Source: Fimousia sp036311565
GTDB lineage: Bacteria > Bacillota > Clostridia > Lachnospirales > Lachnospiraceae
Reading direction: 5' to 3'
DNA length: 64,000 nucleotides
Assembly: GCA_036311565.1 (NCBI GenBank)
Contig: JAXJPR010000003.1
Location: 1-64,000 of the forward strand
The translations under genes were made by a program, and so were the position numbers. This document shows positions 33,600-43,506 of the stretch, piece after piece (position 1 is the first letter of the stretch; every line of letters starts with the position of its first letter). The notes under the pieces are model-generated. The model saw only the letters and a list, made by a program, of their open reading frames with translations. It made no database searches and was not told the origin of the DNA.

Positions 33600-34457
33600 A
33601 TGGCGTCCATGATTGATATCAAACGACGAAAAGAAAGTGTTACGAGTACCCAGCAGATTACAAAAGCCATGAAGCTAGTTTCTACTGTTAAGCTTCAGAA
33701 GGCAAGAGCACGAGCTGAGGAATCTAAGCCTTATTTCGACAAAATGTACGCTACAGTGACATCAATTCTACAAAAATCCGGTACCATCAAACATCCATAT
33801 CTGACAGCAAATGGATCAGAGAAAAAAGCGGTGATCGTGGTATCTTCCAACAGAGGACTTGCCGGAGGATATAACAACAATGTGGCTAAATTGTTGACAG
33901 AAAGTAATTTAAATAAACAAGATGTGGATATCTACGCAGTTGGTCATAAAGCAATGGAAGTGTTGGACAGAAAAGGCTTTTCTATTGTGGCTGACCGGTC
34001 TGACATGATTGAAGAACCAAACTATGGCGATGCGATGGAACTTGGAAAAGAAGTATTAGAACGTTATGCAGCAGGTGAAATTGGTGAGATTTATCTGGCA
34101 TATACAAGTTTTAAGAATACGGTTGTCCATATTCCAAAGTTGGTTAAATTACTTCCTGTAGAATTTGATGAAACAATGGCGAAGGAAGAAGACACAAAGA
34201 CTCCTATGAACTATGAACCGGAAGCGGAAGAATCACTGGATATGATTATTCCGAAATACGTTTGCAGTTTGATTTACGGTGCATTTGTAGAATCGCATGC
34301 AAGTGAGAATGGGGCCAGAATGCAGGCGATGGATTCTGCGACCAGCAATGCAGAAGAAATGATTGCTGCATTGTCTCTTGCATATAACCGTGCCCGTCAG
34401 GGAGCAATTACACAGGAATTAACAGAGATCATTTCTGGTGCAGAAGCATTGAACTAG
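33600..34457 (+). CDS. atpG: F1 ATP synthase subunit gamma
   Basis: 285 residues. N-terminal helix with IDIKRRKESVTSTQQITKAM and C-terminal helix with MDSATSNAEEMIAALSLAYN, which together make the central rotating shaft. Confidence 0.96.
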   Translation: MASMIDIKRRKESVTSTQQITKAMKLVSTVKLQKARARAEESKPYFDKMYATVTSILQKSGTIKHPYLTANGSEKKAVIVVSSNRGLAGGYNNNVAKLLTESNLNKQDVDIYAVGHKAMEVLDRKGFSIVADRSDMIEEPNYGDAMELGKEVLERYAAGEIGEIYLAYTSFKNTVVHIPKLVKLLPVEFDETMAKEEDTKTPMNYEPEAEESLDMIIPKYVCSLIYGAFVESHASENGARMQAMDSATSNAEEMIAALSLAYNRARQGAITQELTEIISGAEALN

Positions 34458-34486
34458 AAATGATTTTAGATATAAGGAGTGAAAAA

Positions 34487-35884
34487 ATGGCAGAACAAAA
34501 TATTGGGAAAATCACCCAGATTATCGGGGCCGTTTTAGATATTAAATTCAGCGAAGGAAAGCTTCCAGAAATCAATGATGCAATCCGCATTAAGAGAAAA
34601 GATGGAAGTAATCTTACCGTTGAAGTAGCCCAGCATCTCGGTGATGATACAGTTCGATGTATCGCAATGGGCCCAACAGATGGTTTGGTACGTGGAATGC
34701 AAGCTGTTTCCACTGGTGCCCCAATTACAGTACCTGTTGGGGAAGCGACATTAGGACGTATTTTTAACGTATTAGGAGAGCCTATTGATGAAAAACCTGC
34801 ACCAGAGGGAGTGGATTATTTACCAATTCATAGAAAAGCTCCTACTTTTGCAGAACAGGCAACGGATACAGAAGTATTAGAAACAGGAATCAAAGTTGTT
34901 GACTTACTTTGTCCATACCAGAAAGGTGGTAAAATTGGTCTTTTTGGTGGTGCCGGAGTAGGAAAAACAGTATTGATTCAGGAATTGATTCGTAATATTG
35001 CAACAGAACACGGTGGATATTCTGTATTTACTGGTGTTGGTGAACGTACTCGTGAAGGAAACGATTTATATTATGAAATGACAGAGTCCGGAGTTATTGA
35101 AAAGACAACAATGGTATTTGGTCAGATGAATGAACCACCTGGAGCACGTATGCGAGTTGGTCTTACCGGACTTACCATTGCAGAAAATTTCCGTGATCAG
35201 GGTGGAAAAGATGTATTATTATTTATTGATAATATTTTCCGTTTTACACAGGCAGGTTCTGAAGTATCTGCATTGCTTGGCCGTGTGCCAAGTGCGGTAG
35301 GTTATCAGCCTACACTTCAGACAGAAATGGGAGCACTGCAGGAAAGAATCACATCTACAAAAAATGGTTCTATTACATCTGTACAGGCGGTATATGTACC
35401 AGCCGATGACTTGACAGACCCTGCACCAGCAACAACATTTGCCCACTTAGATGCGACTACGGTACTTTCCCGTGCAATTGTAGAACAGGGAATTTATCCT
35501 GCAGTAGATCCATTAGAATCTACTTCCCGTATCTTAGATCCTCGTATTGTAGGAGAAGAACATTATAAAGTTGCCCGTGGTGTTCAGGAAATCTTACAGC
35601 GCTATAAAGAATTGCAGGATATCATTGCAATTTTAGGTATGGATGAATTATCTGAAGATGATAAAGTGATCGTAGACAGAGCCAGAAAAGTACAGAGATT
35701 CTTATCTCAGCCATTCTTCGTTGCAGAACAGTTTACTGGTACTGTTGGTAAATATGTTTCTTTAAATGATACTATTCAGGGATTTAAAGAAATTCTGGAA
35801 GGAAAACATGATGAAATTCCAGAAGGTATGTTCTTAAATGCAGGAAGTATTGACGAAGTTGTAGAACGTTTCAATAATAAGTAG
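34487..35884 (+). CDS. atpD: F1 ATP synthase subunit beta
   Basis: 465 residues. Catalytic P-loop GGAGVGKT (about 153-160), GERTREGNDLYYEM and ALLGRVPSAVGYQPTL are intact. ATG 34487 lies after AAGGAG; the in-frame ATG at 34460 directly follows the atpG stop without a ribosome site. Confidence 0.97.
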   Translation: MAEQNIGKITQIIGAVLDIKFSEGKLPEINDAIRIKRKDGSNLTVEVAQHLGDDTVRCIAMGPTDGLVRGMQAVSTGAPITVPVGEATLGRIFNVLGEPIDEKPAPEGVDYLPIHRKAPTFAEQATDTEVLETGIKVVDLLCPYQKGGKIGLFGGAGVGKTVLIQELIRNIATEHGGYSVFTGVGERTREGNDLYYEMTESGVIEKTTMVFGQMNEPPGARMRVGLTGLTIAENFRDQGGKDVLLFIDNIFRFTQAGSEVSALLGRVPSAVGYQPTLQTEMGALQERITSTKNGSITSVQAVYVPADDLTDPAPATTFAHLDATTVLSRAIVEQGIYPAVDPLESTSRILDPRIVGEEHYKVARGVQEILQRYKELQDIIAILGMDELSEDDKVIVDRARKVQRFLSQPFFVAEQFTGTVGKYVSLNDTIQGFKEILEGKHDEIPEGMFLNAGSIDEVVERFNNK

Positions 35885-35892
35885 GTGATCTT

Positions 35893-36294
35893 ATGGCAGA
35901 GAAACAGTTTAAACTGGAAATTATCTCTCCTGACCGGTCTTTTTATAGCGGAGCAGCAACTATGATCGAATACCGTACAACGGAAGGGGAAGTAGGTGTT
36001 TATGCAGGGCATATACCTATGACTCAGATCATTGCACCTGGAGTGCTGACCATTACACAAGCAGATGGCACTCAGAAAAAAGCAGCATTGATGTCTGGCT
36101 TTGTAGAAATTCTTCCGGAAAAAATCTCCATTTTAGCGGAGACCGTAGAATGGCCGGAAGAAATTAATAAACGCCGTGCGCTGCAAGCAAAAGATCGTGC
36201 AGAAAAAAGGCTGAAATCAGGCGATAATTCTCTGGATGTAGCAAGGGCAGAATTAGCGCTAAAAAGAGCGTTGGTTCGATTATCATTTAAATAA
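35893..36294 (+). CDS. atpC: F1 ATP synthase subunit epsilon
   Basis: 133 residues. N-terminal beta-sandwich (FKLEIISPDRSFYSG, GEVGVYAGHIPMTQI) and C-terminal helices (ARAELALKRALVRL). Last gene of the operon, ending at a strong terminator. Confidence 0.95.
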   Translation: MAEKQFKLEIISPDRSFYSGAATMIEYRTTEGEVGVYAGHIPMTQIIAPGVLTITQADGTQKKAALMSGFVEILPEKISILAETVEWPEEINKRRALQAKDRAEKRLKSGDNSLDVARAELALKRALVRLSFK

Positions 36295-36300
36295 AAAGAG

Positions 36301-36340
36301 GGCCGTCGTGCAAATCAAAAATCAGCACGCGGCCTTTTTT
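36301..36340 (+). terminator. terminator of the ATP synthase operon
   Basis: GGCCG-T-CGTGC (36301-36311) pairs with GCACGCGGCC (36325-36334), followed by TTTTTT. Confidence 0.9.
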
Positions 36341-36349
36341 GGTGCGTTT

Positions 36350-37723
36350 TTATTGCTTAAGCGCAGGAATTACTAAATCTTTATATTCTCCGTTGATTTC
36401 ACAATGAAAGAGATAAACCGGCTGATAGTAGCCCTTTGTATCAGGAGAATACGTCAGGGAAACATTATTAATTGTTAAATTCTTTATATCCAGATTGTGA
36501 GGACTGATTTGGAAATAACCATCTGCCAGACGGTCATAAGCTTCAGTTTCACTCATAATTTCTTCTTTTGCATAAATCGTTTGTGAAATCATTTCATTGG
36601 TTATGGAATAGATGGAACCATCAGCAGCAGTAATACAGGTCAACGTACCTGAAAGTTTTTCACTGGAGTTTATGGAACGTTCGGCTGTCCATTGATAAAC
36701 ACCTTTTGAAGGTTTGGTTAGAACAGCTTCTTCTGGTATTTCAATACCATATAACTGTAGACGCTCTTTTACGACCTGAATTCCAATATCGTCCCAGACA
36801 GGATTTTCATCCTGAATATAATGATATTCATAACTGCAGTTTTTCAGGTAAACGGTAATGTTATGATCTCCCCGATAACAAATGATAGAATCCTCATAGT
36901 AAGAATAGCGGGAAGCGCCATCAATTCCCATCTGATCAAATAACTTGGAAGCAAATAAACAGGCGTCTTTTTTTGTGCATCCTTTCGGAGTGAAGATGGG
37001 AACTGTTTTTTGTTCTGTTTCCAGAGTTAAATATTCATTAAGGGTAAGCGTTGTGTCGGATAAATCCACCTGATATGTATAGTTAACAGGCAGATTACCA
37101 TAAGGCTGGTGTTCATAGCTATAAAATATATGGGAAAATAAGCATATAGTAAGAACAAATGGCATTGATGAGCCAATGATGCGAAGCGGCTTAAAGTTCT
37201 CTTTGTGTAAAAGGGTCCAAAAAAACCGAAAACCACAATATCCCAGTAAAACACCCAATGTATTATGAAACAAATCGTCTATTTCACACAGTCCCCGCTG
37301 GGTAACTCGCTGGGTGATTTCTATGGCTAGAGAAAATAAAAATCCAGTCCCGGTTGTTTTTATAATACTGCGAAACTTCTCTGATAATATTGGAAGAAGT
37401 GTACCCATTGGACAAAAAACCGCAATGTTAAATATAATCAACTGCCAGTTACGGACTGAAAAAGTATTCCATGCCTCATAGTAAGAGCGAAATAAATGGA
37501 AATCAATTTCACCATAGTTTTCGCTTCTGGTAAGGCAAGTAAGATAAATAATAAGTAATATGTTCAATACGAATAAAAAGCCTGGTATGATCTTCCAGGT
37601 TTTCATATTTTTCTTTAAAATAAATTTATATAAAACAAAAAAGAGAGTAAAGGCTACTGCCGTAAAAGGAATAGAGATGGCCAAAAACTCTCTCATCTGT
37701 GTGATTATCATGTCAAGACTCAT
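36350..37723 (-). CDS. VanZ-like membrane protein with large C-terminal domain
   Basis: 457 residues. The N-terminal half has about six membrane helices with VanZ-type features (NIAVFCPMGTLLP, SLAIEITQR and EIDDLFHNTLGVLLG). After the last helix (about 185-205) a 250-residue, probably external domain follows that I do not recognise. GAAGGAAA precedes the ATG at 37723; upstream in-frame ATGs lack ribosome sites. VanZ relatives are linked to low-level glycopeptide tolerance or lipid and wall functions, but no function is established for this architecture. Confidence 0.8.
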   Translation of the reverse strand: MSLDMIITQMREFLAISIPFTAVAFTLFFVLYKFILKKNMKTWKIIPGFLFVLNILLIIYLTCLTRSENYGEIDFHLFRSYYEAWNTFSVRNWQLIIFNIAVFCPMGTLLPILSEKFRSIIKTTGTGFLFSLAIEITQRVTQRGLCEIDDLFHNTLGVLLGYCGFRFFWTLLHKENFKPLRIIGSSMPFVLTICLFSHIFYSYEHQPYGNLPVNYTYQVDLSDTTLTLNEYLTLETEQKTVPIFTPKGCTKKDACLFASKLFDQMGIDGASRYSYYEDSIICYRGDHNITVYLKNCSYEYHYIQDENPVWDDIGIQVVKERLQLYGIEIPEEAVLTKPSKGVYQWTAERSINSSEKLSGTLTCITAADGSIYSITNEMISQTIYAKEEIMSETEAYDRLADGYFQISPHNLDIKNLTINNVSLTYSPDTKGYYQPVYLFHCEINGEYKDLVIPALKQ

Positions 37724-37850
37724 AAATATTTCCTTCACTTTCATGTTGTAGATATAGTATAGCATAATGGAAAATAAATTAGTTACTTTTCTGTGAAGCA
37801 ATTCTAAATAAATTCATAAGACTGTGTTACAATTTTTATGACAGACAAAA

Positions 37851-37882
37851 TTGTATACAAGAATTAGGATCTGCTGTATAAT
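37851..37882 (+). promoter_or_regulatory. promoter of the HAD phosphatase gene
   Basis: TATAAT at 37877-37882; possible -35 elements are TATACA (37854-37859, 17 bases) or TTGTAT (37851-37856, 20 bases). Confidence 0.45.
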
Positions 37883-37921
37883 AATTGGAATAAAACACAG
37901 ACAGAAAAGGAGAGAAAAGTG

Positions 37922-38581
37922 ATGTATCGATGTTGTATTTTTGATTTAGATGGAACGTTATTAAATACATTAAATGCCCTTTCTTACTGCAGCAATGCCG
38001 CATTAAGAAAATATGGTTTAGGAGAAATACCTACCGAAGAATTTAAATGGATGGTCGGAGATGGATATCGCAATCAGATGAGGAGGGCATTGATTTATCT
38101 GGGGGATAAAGAATTGGTACATTGGGAAGAAGCCTGTAAAGACTATATGGAGATTTTTCGGGAACACAGTATGTATGGTGTTCAACCGTATGATGGAATT
38201 TTAGAAACAATCAGACAGTTAAAAGAGATGGAAATCAAACTGGCGGTTCTATCCAACAAACCAAATGGACAGGCCATCAATAATATTGAAGAAATTTTTG
38301 GAAAAGAGTATTTTGATTTTATTGCAGGACAGATCGATGGGGTTCCTAAAAAACCAGATCCAAGTGGGGCACTTCGTATTGCAAAACAATTTGGAGTGAG
38401 ACCAGAGGAATGTCTTTATATTGGTGATACCAATACAGATATGAAAACGGGAATTGGAGCCGGAATGAAGACCATCGGAGTTACATGGGGATTTCGGGAG
38501 AGAGAAGAATTGGAAGCATTTTCTCCAGTGACGATTATTGACCATCCGCAACAGATTGTAGATCTTATACAGACTCAATAG
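37922..38581 (+). CDS. HAD hydrolase, phosphoglycolate-phosphatase-like
   Basis: 219 residues. Motif I DLDGTLLNT, motif II VLSNKPN, the Lys in KKPDPSGAL and motif IV YIGDTNTDMKTG, with the alpha-helical cap of the Gph/PgmB subfamily. AAAAGGAG lies nine bases before ATG 37922; GTG 37919 is an alternative. It stands alone between a promoter and a strong terminator. Substrate could be phosphoglycolate, pyrophosphate or a sugar phosphate. Confidence 0.87.
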   Translation: MYRCCIFDLDGTLLNTLNALSYCSNAALRKYGLGEIPTEEFKWMVGDGYRNQMRRALIYLGDKELVHWEEACKDYMEIFREHSMYGVQPYDGILETIRQLKEMEIKLAVLSNKPNGQAINNIEEIFGKEYFDFIAGQIDGVPKKPDPSGALRIAKQFGVRPEECLYIGDTNTDMKTGIGAGMKTIGVTWGFREREELEAFSPVTIIDHPQQIVDLIQTQ

Positions 38582-38625
38582 TAAATATTACAATTTCAGC
38601 AAAAAACATTACATTTTTGATATAG

Positions 38626-38681
38626 GGATGTCTTCTGATTCCTAATTTGTTATAATTAGGAATCAGAAGACATCCTTTTTT
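38626..38681 (+). terminator. strong terminator with 21-base-pair stem
   Basis: The stem 38626-38646 pairs perfectly with 38655-38675, with an eight-base loop and a TTTTTT tail. Its length is unusual for an intrinsic terminator. Confidence 0.9.
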
Positions 38682-38737
38682 ATATAAAAACCGGACGGAA
38701 TGAAATAAAAAAGGGGATGAAAATAAGGAGGGAAATA

Positions 38738-38824
38738 GTGAAAAAAGAGGCAGAAAATCATGGATTCATGGCGATAACGTTTATGAAAGAAAGGAGAATT
38801 GCATGGAAAGGAGTAAATTATTAA
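38738..38824 (+). CDS. possible 28-residue leader peptide
   Basis: AAGGAGG (38726-38732) is followed after five bases by GTG 38738. The reading begins MKKEAENHGFMAITFMKERR and ends at a stop 22 bases inside the next gene, in a different frame. A ribosome finishing here would stop close to the start of the Ig-domain protein, so it could tune its translation. Peptide function is doubtful. Confidence 0.35.
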   Translation: MKKEAENHGFMAITFMKERRIAWKGVNY

Positions 38825-40299
38825 GATGCTTTGCAGGATTTATGTCTTTGATCATGGCGGCAGGCATGCTGGTAATCTCTACGCCTGGGCAGGCGTCTGC
38901 ACAGACAAAAACGGAACAGATCCTGAAAAAAACAAGCAAGATTCAAGAACTGACACAAAGCAATGCACTGAAAAAGGCAATTTCAGGAAATGGGTTTGAG
39001 ACGCCAACAGGAACGACAGTTGAGTTAAAAGAGGAAGATGATACAATCATCAAAGGAATATCAAAGTCGGGCGAAAAGACCTATACCATTCAATTAAAAA
39101 TAAAGAATACATCAATGATTGGGATTGTTCCTAAGATTCGTTATAATCAGGAAGAAATCCAAGATAAGACAACATTTACAATTGAAAAAGAAGGAAAGCC
39201 AGTTACTCTTTATAAAGCAAGATCGGAAGAGAATCCATTTGATGAGTCAAACATCAGAGCAGATGCAATAATGCTCTCAAGTGATAAAGGCGGATGGTAT
39301 TATACTGTAGAGCAGATTTTAACACCTGGAACGTACACGATCAAATTTGAGTTACCGGAAACGGTTACGGAAGGTGCCAGAATTTATATAGAAATTGAAG
39401 GATATGAATTAACAGAAGGACAAGAGCAGCAGACAAATACAAAAGATACTGCAAACGTATTAAAACTTCCAGTGGACATTGAGAAAGATGAATTCTATGG
39501 TGGTATTTCTGCAGGGGAAAATAATGAATTTTGGTATAAGTTCACTCTTTCTGCCTCAAGAAAAGTAGAGATTGGTATCCTTTCTATCTTCTTTGGAACA
39601 GACAAAGGAAGTGTGATGACATTATATTATCCAGATGGAACAAGTAAAAGTTATAAAGGTGAAGTTTATGGAGAAAAGGATATGGATGGAAAAACTGGTC
39701 TGATATCCATAGGAATGATACAGTTTTCAAAAAAACTGGCAAAAGGGACTTATTATATACAGATGAAGCCAATAGAAGATACGGCAGATGGAGTCATCGG
39801 AGCTGGTTTTGATATTCCTGGTCCATCAAAGCCAACGGTGACCTACTGGGCACAAGGAAAAAAAGTAGTAAAAGGAACTGCAGAGCCAAATACCCGTGCG
39901 TATGCAATTGTCAAGGGAAAGACCTACAGTGCAAAGACTAGTCAGGCAGGAAAATTCTCCATTAAAATTCCATCTGTAAAAGCCGGAACCAAAATTCAAG
40001 TGTATGTAAAAGATGCGACGGGAGTATCCAGCAGTAAGAAAACGGTAACAGTAAGAAAAATTCCAAAAGGGCCAACGCTTACTTCTTATAAAAAAGGTAC
40101 GACAAAGATAAAGGGAAAATGTGTCTATAACGGTACAGCAAAAGTACGTTATAATGGAAAGACCTATCAGGCTGAGGCTAGCAAAAAAGGATATTTTACA
40201 ATAAAAACTGCAAAACTGGTATCAGGGAAAAAGGTATATGTATCAGTGAAAGATATCTCTGGCAATGTATCAAAAACCAGAGTGTATACCGTTAAATAA
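38803..40299 (+). CDS. secreted protein with two C-terminal bacterial Ig-like domains
   Basis: 498 residues. A signal peptide (about 1-33, cleavage near ASA) is followed by an N-terminal beta-rich region, a PPC-like domain (about 205-330, ending GTYYIQMKP) and two tandem Big_6-type Ig domains (about 342-417 and 425-498) with repeats such as TYWAQGKKVVKGTAEP and KFSIKIPSVKAGTKI. There is no LPXTG or membrane anchor. It probably binds outside the cell to wall or ligand. The next gene is a diverged paralogue. AAGGAG precedes ATG 38803. Confidence 0.82.
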   Translation: MERSKLLRCFAGFMSLIMAAGMLVISTPGQASAQTKTEQILKKTSKIQELTQSNALKKAISGNGFETPTGTTVELKEEDDTIIKGISKSGEKTYTIQLKIKNTSMIGIVPKIRYNQEEIQDKTTFTIEKEGKPVTLYKARSEENPFDESNIRADAIMLSSDKGGWYYTVEQILTPGTYTIKFELPETVTEGARIYIEIEGYELTEGQEQQTNTKDTANVLKLPVDIEKDEFYGGISAGENNEFWYKFTLSASRKVEIGILSIFFGTDKGSVMTLYYPDGTSKSYKGEVYGEKDMDGKTGLISIGMIQFSKKLAKGTYYIQMKPIEDTADGVIGAGFDIPGPSKPTVTYWAQGKKVVKGTAEPNTRAYAIVKGKTYSAKTSQAGKFSIKIPSVKAGTKIQVYVKDATGVSSSKKTVTVRKIPKGPTLTSYKKGTTKIKGKCVYNGTAKVRYNGKTYQAEASKKGYFTIKTAKLVSGKKVYVSVKDISGNVSKTRVYTVK

Positions 40300-40316
40300 A
40301 AGATGGGAGTGAAAAT

Positions 40317-41834
40317 ATGAAAAAGAAAATGAAAGCGGTAGCGATTTTTATGGCTGTCATTATGACGATGACAACAGTGGTTACATTCAATGCGGTGCCT
40401 ACTGCAGCTGAAGTTCAAAAAAGCAATATAGTATCTCCATTTAAAGGAGAAGGAAAGAAGACGGCTTTTACAACACCAACAGGAACGGTCATTGGGGAAA
40501 CACAGATCGATGATATAGAAATCAAAGGGGCAGTCGAAGAAGGACAGACAACGTATGAGCTAAAGACTACATTGGCAGTTCCTCATCACATAACATTAAA
40601 ACCATTGATTAATTACAATCAGACGGATGAGGAAGCATATAATGAAGCAATCAAAAATTTAAAAACTACTTTTTCTGTGAAAAGAAATAGAAAGCAGGTA
40701 AATCTGTATCAATATAGTTCACAGACAGGAGTGTTTGATGAAGGAGGCGAAGAAGTATCTGAAATTAAACTTCAAAATTTTACCGATGTCAATGATGGAG
40801 AGAACTACCGCTCTTTTTATTACGGAAATGCTGTTTTTCCAGCAGGGGAATATACATTTACCTATACCCTTCCGGAAGAAGTGACCAAAGGAGCAAGAAT
40901 TTATCTTGCTACGGATGGAAATGCATTAAATGATAAGGATATTGCATTATCAAAACAAAATACAAAAGAAACGGCCATTTCTTTAAAAACACCAAGAGAT
41001 ATCTGGGAAGAACCATCTATTGTTGGTATCTTTAAAAAGGGAAGCAGCAATACTTTCTGGTATAAATTCACCCTTTTAGGAAATCGGGATGTATCAGTGG
41101 ATGTATCTTGTATACAATTTTTAGAAAATCCAGATTTTGAAATGACCGTCTATAAACCAGATGGTACAAAACAGGTCTGCAAAACAGGATCAGAAGATAA
41201 TGGAGAATCTAATGGTTGCGGATATTATCGTGCTTTTGCAGACTGGGGATATGAACGTGCTACCTGGCCAAAAGGAACTTATTATATTAAAATACAGGTA
41301 AATACTGACATCGATGGATATTTCGGAATGGATGTCAATATCAGCGGACCTGGAAAACCAGCAGTAACTTACTGGGCGCAGGGCAAAAAAATGGTAAAAG
41401 GAGTTGCAGAACCAGGAGCCAGAGCATATGCAGTGGTAAAAGGAAAAACATATAAGGCAGCAAAAAAAGCAGATGCAAACGGAAAATTCTCTATTAAGAT
41501 TCCATCTGTAAAAGCTGGAACAAAAATCAAAGTATATTTTAAAGACTGTAACGGAACGACCAGTGAGGCAAAAACAGTTACAGTAAAGAAGGTACCAAAT
41601 GCACCAACAGCAACTGTCTATAAAAAGGAAACAAAGACAATCAAAGGAAAAACGGTTACAAATGGTACTGTGAAAGTAACTTATCAGGGAAAAACATATA
41701 AAGCAAAAACGGGAAGTAAGGGTGCTTTTACCATTACGACAAAAACTGCATTAAAATCAGGAAAGACATTTAAGATCCGGGTAACGGATGTGTCTGGAAA
41801 TGTATCAAAAACAAAAACTTATAAAGTAAAATAA
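40317..41834 (+). CDS. secreted Ig-domain protein, paralogue of the upstream gene
   Basis: 505 residues with the same order: signal peptide (about 1-31), beta-rich region, PPC-like domain (about 225-345, with GTYYIKIQV) and two Big_6-type Ig domains. The Ig domains are nearly identical to the upstream protein over blocks such as KFSIKIPSVKAGTKI and DVSGNVSKTKTYKVK, while the N-terminal halves are diverged; this indicates a tandem duplication or domain conversion. It starts 18 bases after the upstream stop, so the two are co-expressed. Confidence 0.82.
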   Translation: MKKKMKAVAIFMAVIMTMTTVVTFNAVPTAAEVQKSNIVSPFKGEGKKTAFTTPTGTVIGETQIDDIEIKGAVEEGQTTYELKTTLAVPHHITLKPLINYNQTDEEAYNEAIKNLKTTFSVKRNRKQVNLYQYSSQTGVFDEGGEEVSEIKLQNFTDVNDGENYRSFYYGNAVFPAGEYTFTYTLPEEVTKGARIYLATDGNALNDKDIALSKQNTKETAISLKTPRDIWEEPSIVGIFKKGSSNTFWYKFTLLGNRDVSVDVSCIQFLENPDFEMTVYKPDGTKQVCKTGSEDNGESNGCGYYRAFADWGYERATWPKGTYYIKIQVNTDIDGYFGMDVNISGPGKPAVTYWAQGKKMVKGVAEPGARAYAVVKGKTYKAAKKADANGKFSIKIPSVKAGTKIKVYFKDCNGTTSEAKTVTVKKVPNAPTATVYKKETKTIKGKTVTNGTVKVTYQGKTYKAKTGSKGAFTITTKTALKSGKTFKIRVTDVSGNVSKTKTYKVK

Positions 41835-41876
41835 TACTGGTTACGTTGGTTGAAGAACCGTTTACGTCAAAAGAAC

Positions 41877-41909
41877 TGGGGCTGTAAGATTTTTTACAGC
41901 TCCTTTTCA
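41877..41909 (+). terminator. terminator of the Ig-protein operon
   Basis: GGGGCTGTAA (41877-41886) pairs with TTACAGCTCC (41894-41903), then TTTT. Confidence 0.8.
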
Positions 41910-41938
41910 TTGCAATTGAATCTTAAGACGGGTATAAT
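41910..41938 (+). promoter_or_regulatory. promoter of the DUF4253-tatD-rsmA group
   Basis: TTGCAA (41910-41915) and TATAAT (41933-41938) with 17 bases between. Confidence 0.7.
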
Positions 41939-41982
41939 ACCTGTATTGAGTGGAAGTTTGAACTTAACAGGAGAAGTAAAGT

Positions 41983-42705
41983 ATGTTAGAAAATGCTACG
42001 GAAAAATTAATTGATATCCTTGGCTGTGAGTGTGAAGTGATTCCTCCAAAGGAAGGAGCGGGGGAAGTATTAGAAATTTATGAAAAAGCCAAAGCAGAAG
42101 GAATACGAGAAGGATATACGCCGGTTTTGATTGTACCAGATCAAAATTTATTGGAAATGATAAAAGAGGCGAAAGCACCTTCTTATTATTTAGAAGAATA
42201 TAAAAAACATAAAGGAAAAGATATCTTAGATGGATTTTTAAAGGAAATCAAGGATTATTTAGAAAAAGAAGGAGAGTCCTGGGAAGAAGTGATCGGAGAG
42301 GTAGAATCCGGAGAATCCATGAATGAATTCATTGGTTTTATGCCAGATGACTGGAATGAAACATTAGAAGTTGTCTTGGCGAAAATACCGACAAAAAATC
42401 CATGGGAAGTATTTGCCTGGATACCAATGGGAGGATGGAACGAGTGTCCTCCGACAGAATATATGATGGCAGTTATGAAAGACTGGTCTGAAACATATGG
42501 AGCAGTGCCGGTCGTTATTACACAGGATATTATAGAATGTACAATATTAAAAAGACCAGAAACGGAAGAGGAAGCAGTTGCCATTGGAGAAGAACAATAT
42601 GCATTTTGTCCTGATATTGTAGAACAATGCTGTGGGGATGCCACCATAGGACAGCTTGCGGATACTTTATTAAAATCAGATATCTGGTTTTTTTGGTGGG
42701 ATTAA
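41983..42705 (+). CDS. DUF4253 domain protein
   Basis: 240 residues, acidic and soluble. The C-terminal part has WNECPPTEYMMAVMKDW, PVVITQDIIECTI and the closing WFFWWD that mark DUF4253. Family members turn up beside immunity or toxin genes in some bacteria, but here no toxin is near. It shares a promoter with tatD, 27 bases downstream. Function unknown. Confidence 0.78.
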   Translation: MLENATEKLIDILGCECEVIPPKEGAGEVLEIYEKAKAEGIREGYTPVLIVPDQNLLEMIKEAKAPSYYLEEYKKHKGKDILDGFLKEIKDYLEKEGESWEEVIGEVESGESMNEFIGFMPDDWNETLEVVLAKIPTKNPWEVFAWIPMGGWNECPPTEYMMAVMKDWSETYGAVPVVITQDIIECTILKRPETEEEAVAIGEEQYAFCPDIVEQCCGDATIGQLADTLLKSDIWFFWWD

Positions 42706-42732
42706 GATGTTTAGAAAGATTAGGAGAAAAAG

Positions 42733-43506
42733 ATGATATTTGAAACACATGCACATTTTGATGATGATGCATTTGAAAATGACAGGGACGAACTGCTTTG
42801 CTCTATGGAAGAAGGTGGAATCACTACAATTGTGAATATTTCTTCTGATTTAAAAAGTATTGAGGATACGCTTGCACTGACCAAAAAATATCCATTTATT
42901 TATGGAGCAGTGGGGATTCATCCATGTGATACAGAAGGGCTGACGGATACAGATCTGGAATTGATCCGGGAAGCAAGCCGCCATGATAAGATTGTTGCTA
43001 TAGGAGAAATTGGCTTGGATTATTACTGGGATGAACCAGATCGCAGGATTCAAAAAAAGTGGTTTGAAGCCCAAATGGAACTTGCAAGGGAAGAAAAGAA
43101 GCCGGTTGTGATTCATAGCCGTGATGCAGCCAAAGATACGGTGGATATGATGAAAGCGTTAAGAGCAGAAGAAATTGGTGGTGTGGTACACTGTTATTCT
43201 TATTCCAAAGAATTGGCTAAGACATTTTTGGATATGGGATTTTATATTGGTGTTGGCGGCGTAGTCACGTTTAAAAATGCAAAAAAATTAAAAGAAGCGG
43301 TAGAGTATATTCCACTTGACCGCATTGTATTGGAAACAGACAGTCCATATTTAACGCCAGAACCAAACCGGGGAAAAAGAAACTCTTCATTGAATCTGCC
43401 TTATGTGGCACAGCAGATTGCTCAGTTAAAGGAAGTTTCTTACGAAGAAGTAGTTATGGAAACAAGAAAAAATGCAATTGAACTTTATAGAATGGAAAAT
43501 AAATGA
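42733..43506 (+). CDS. TatD-family metal-dependent hydrolase
   Basis: 257 residues. The metal ligands of the TatD amidohydrolase fold are present: THAHFDD (His5/His7 region), GEIGLDYYWD, VIHSRDA, VHCYSYS and ETDSPYLTPEP. TatD proteins are 3'-5' DNases. The TGA stop overlaps the rsmA ATG (ATGA), a pairing common in Firmicutes. Confidence 0.93.
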   Translation: MIFETHAHFDDDAFENDRDELLCSMEEGGITTIVNISSDLKSIEDTLALTKKYPFIYGAVGIHPCDTEGLTDTDLELIREASRHDKIVAIGEIGLDYYWDEPDRRIQKKWFEAQMELAREEKKPVVIHSRDAAKDTVDMMKALRAEEIGGVVHCYSYSKELAKTFLDMGFYIGVGGVVTFKNAKKLKEAVEYIPLDRIVLETDSPYLTPEPNRGKRNSSLNLPYVAQQIAQLKEVSYEEVVMETRKNAIELYRMENK

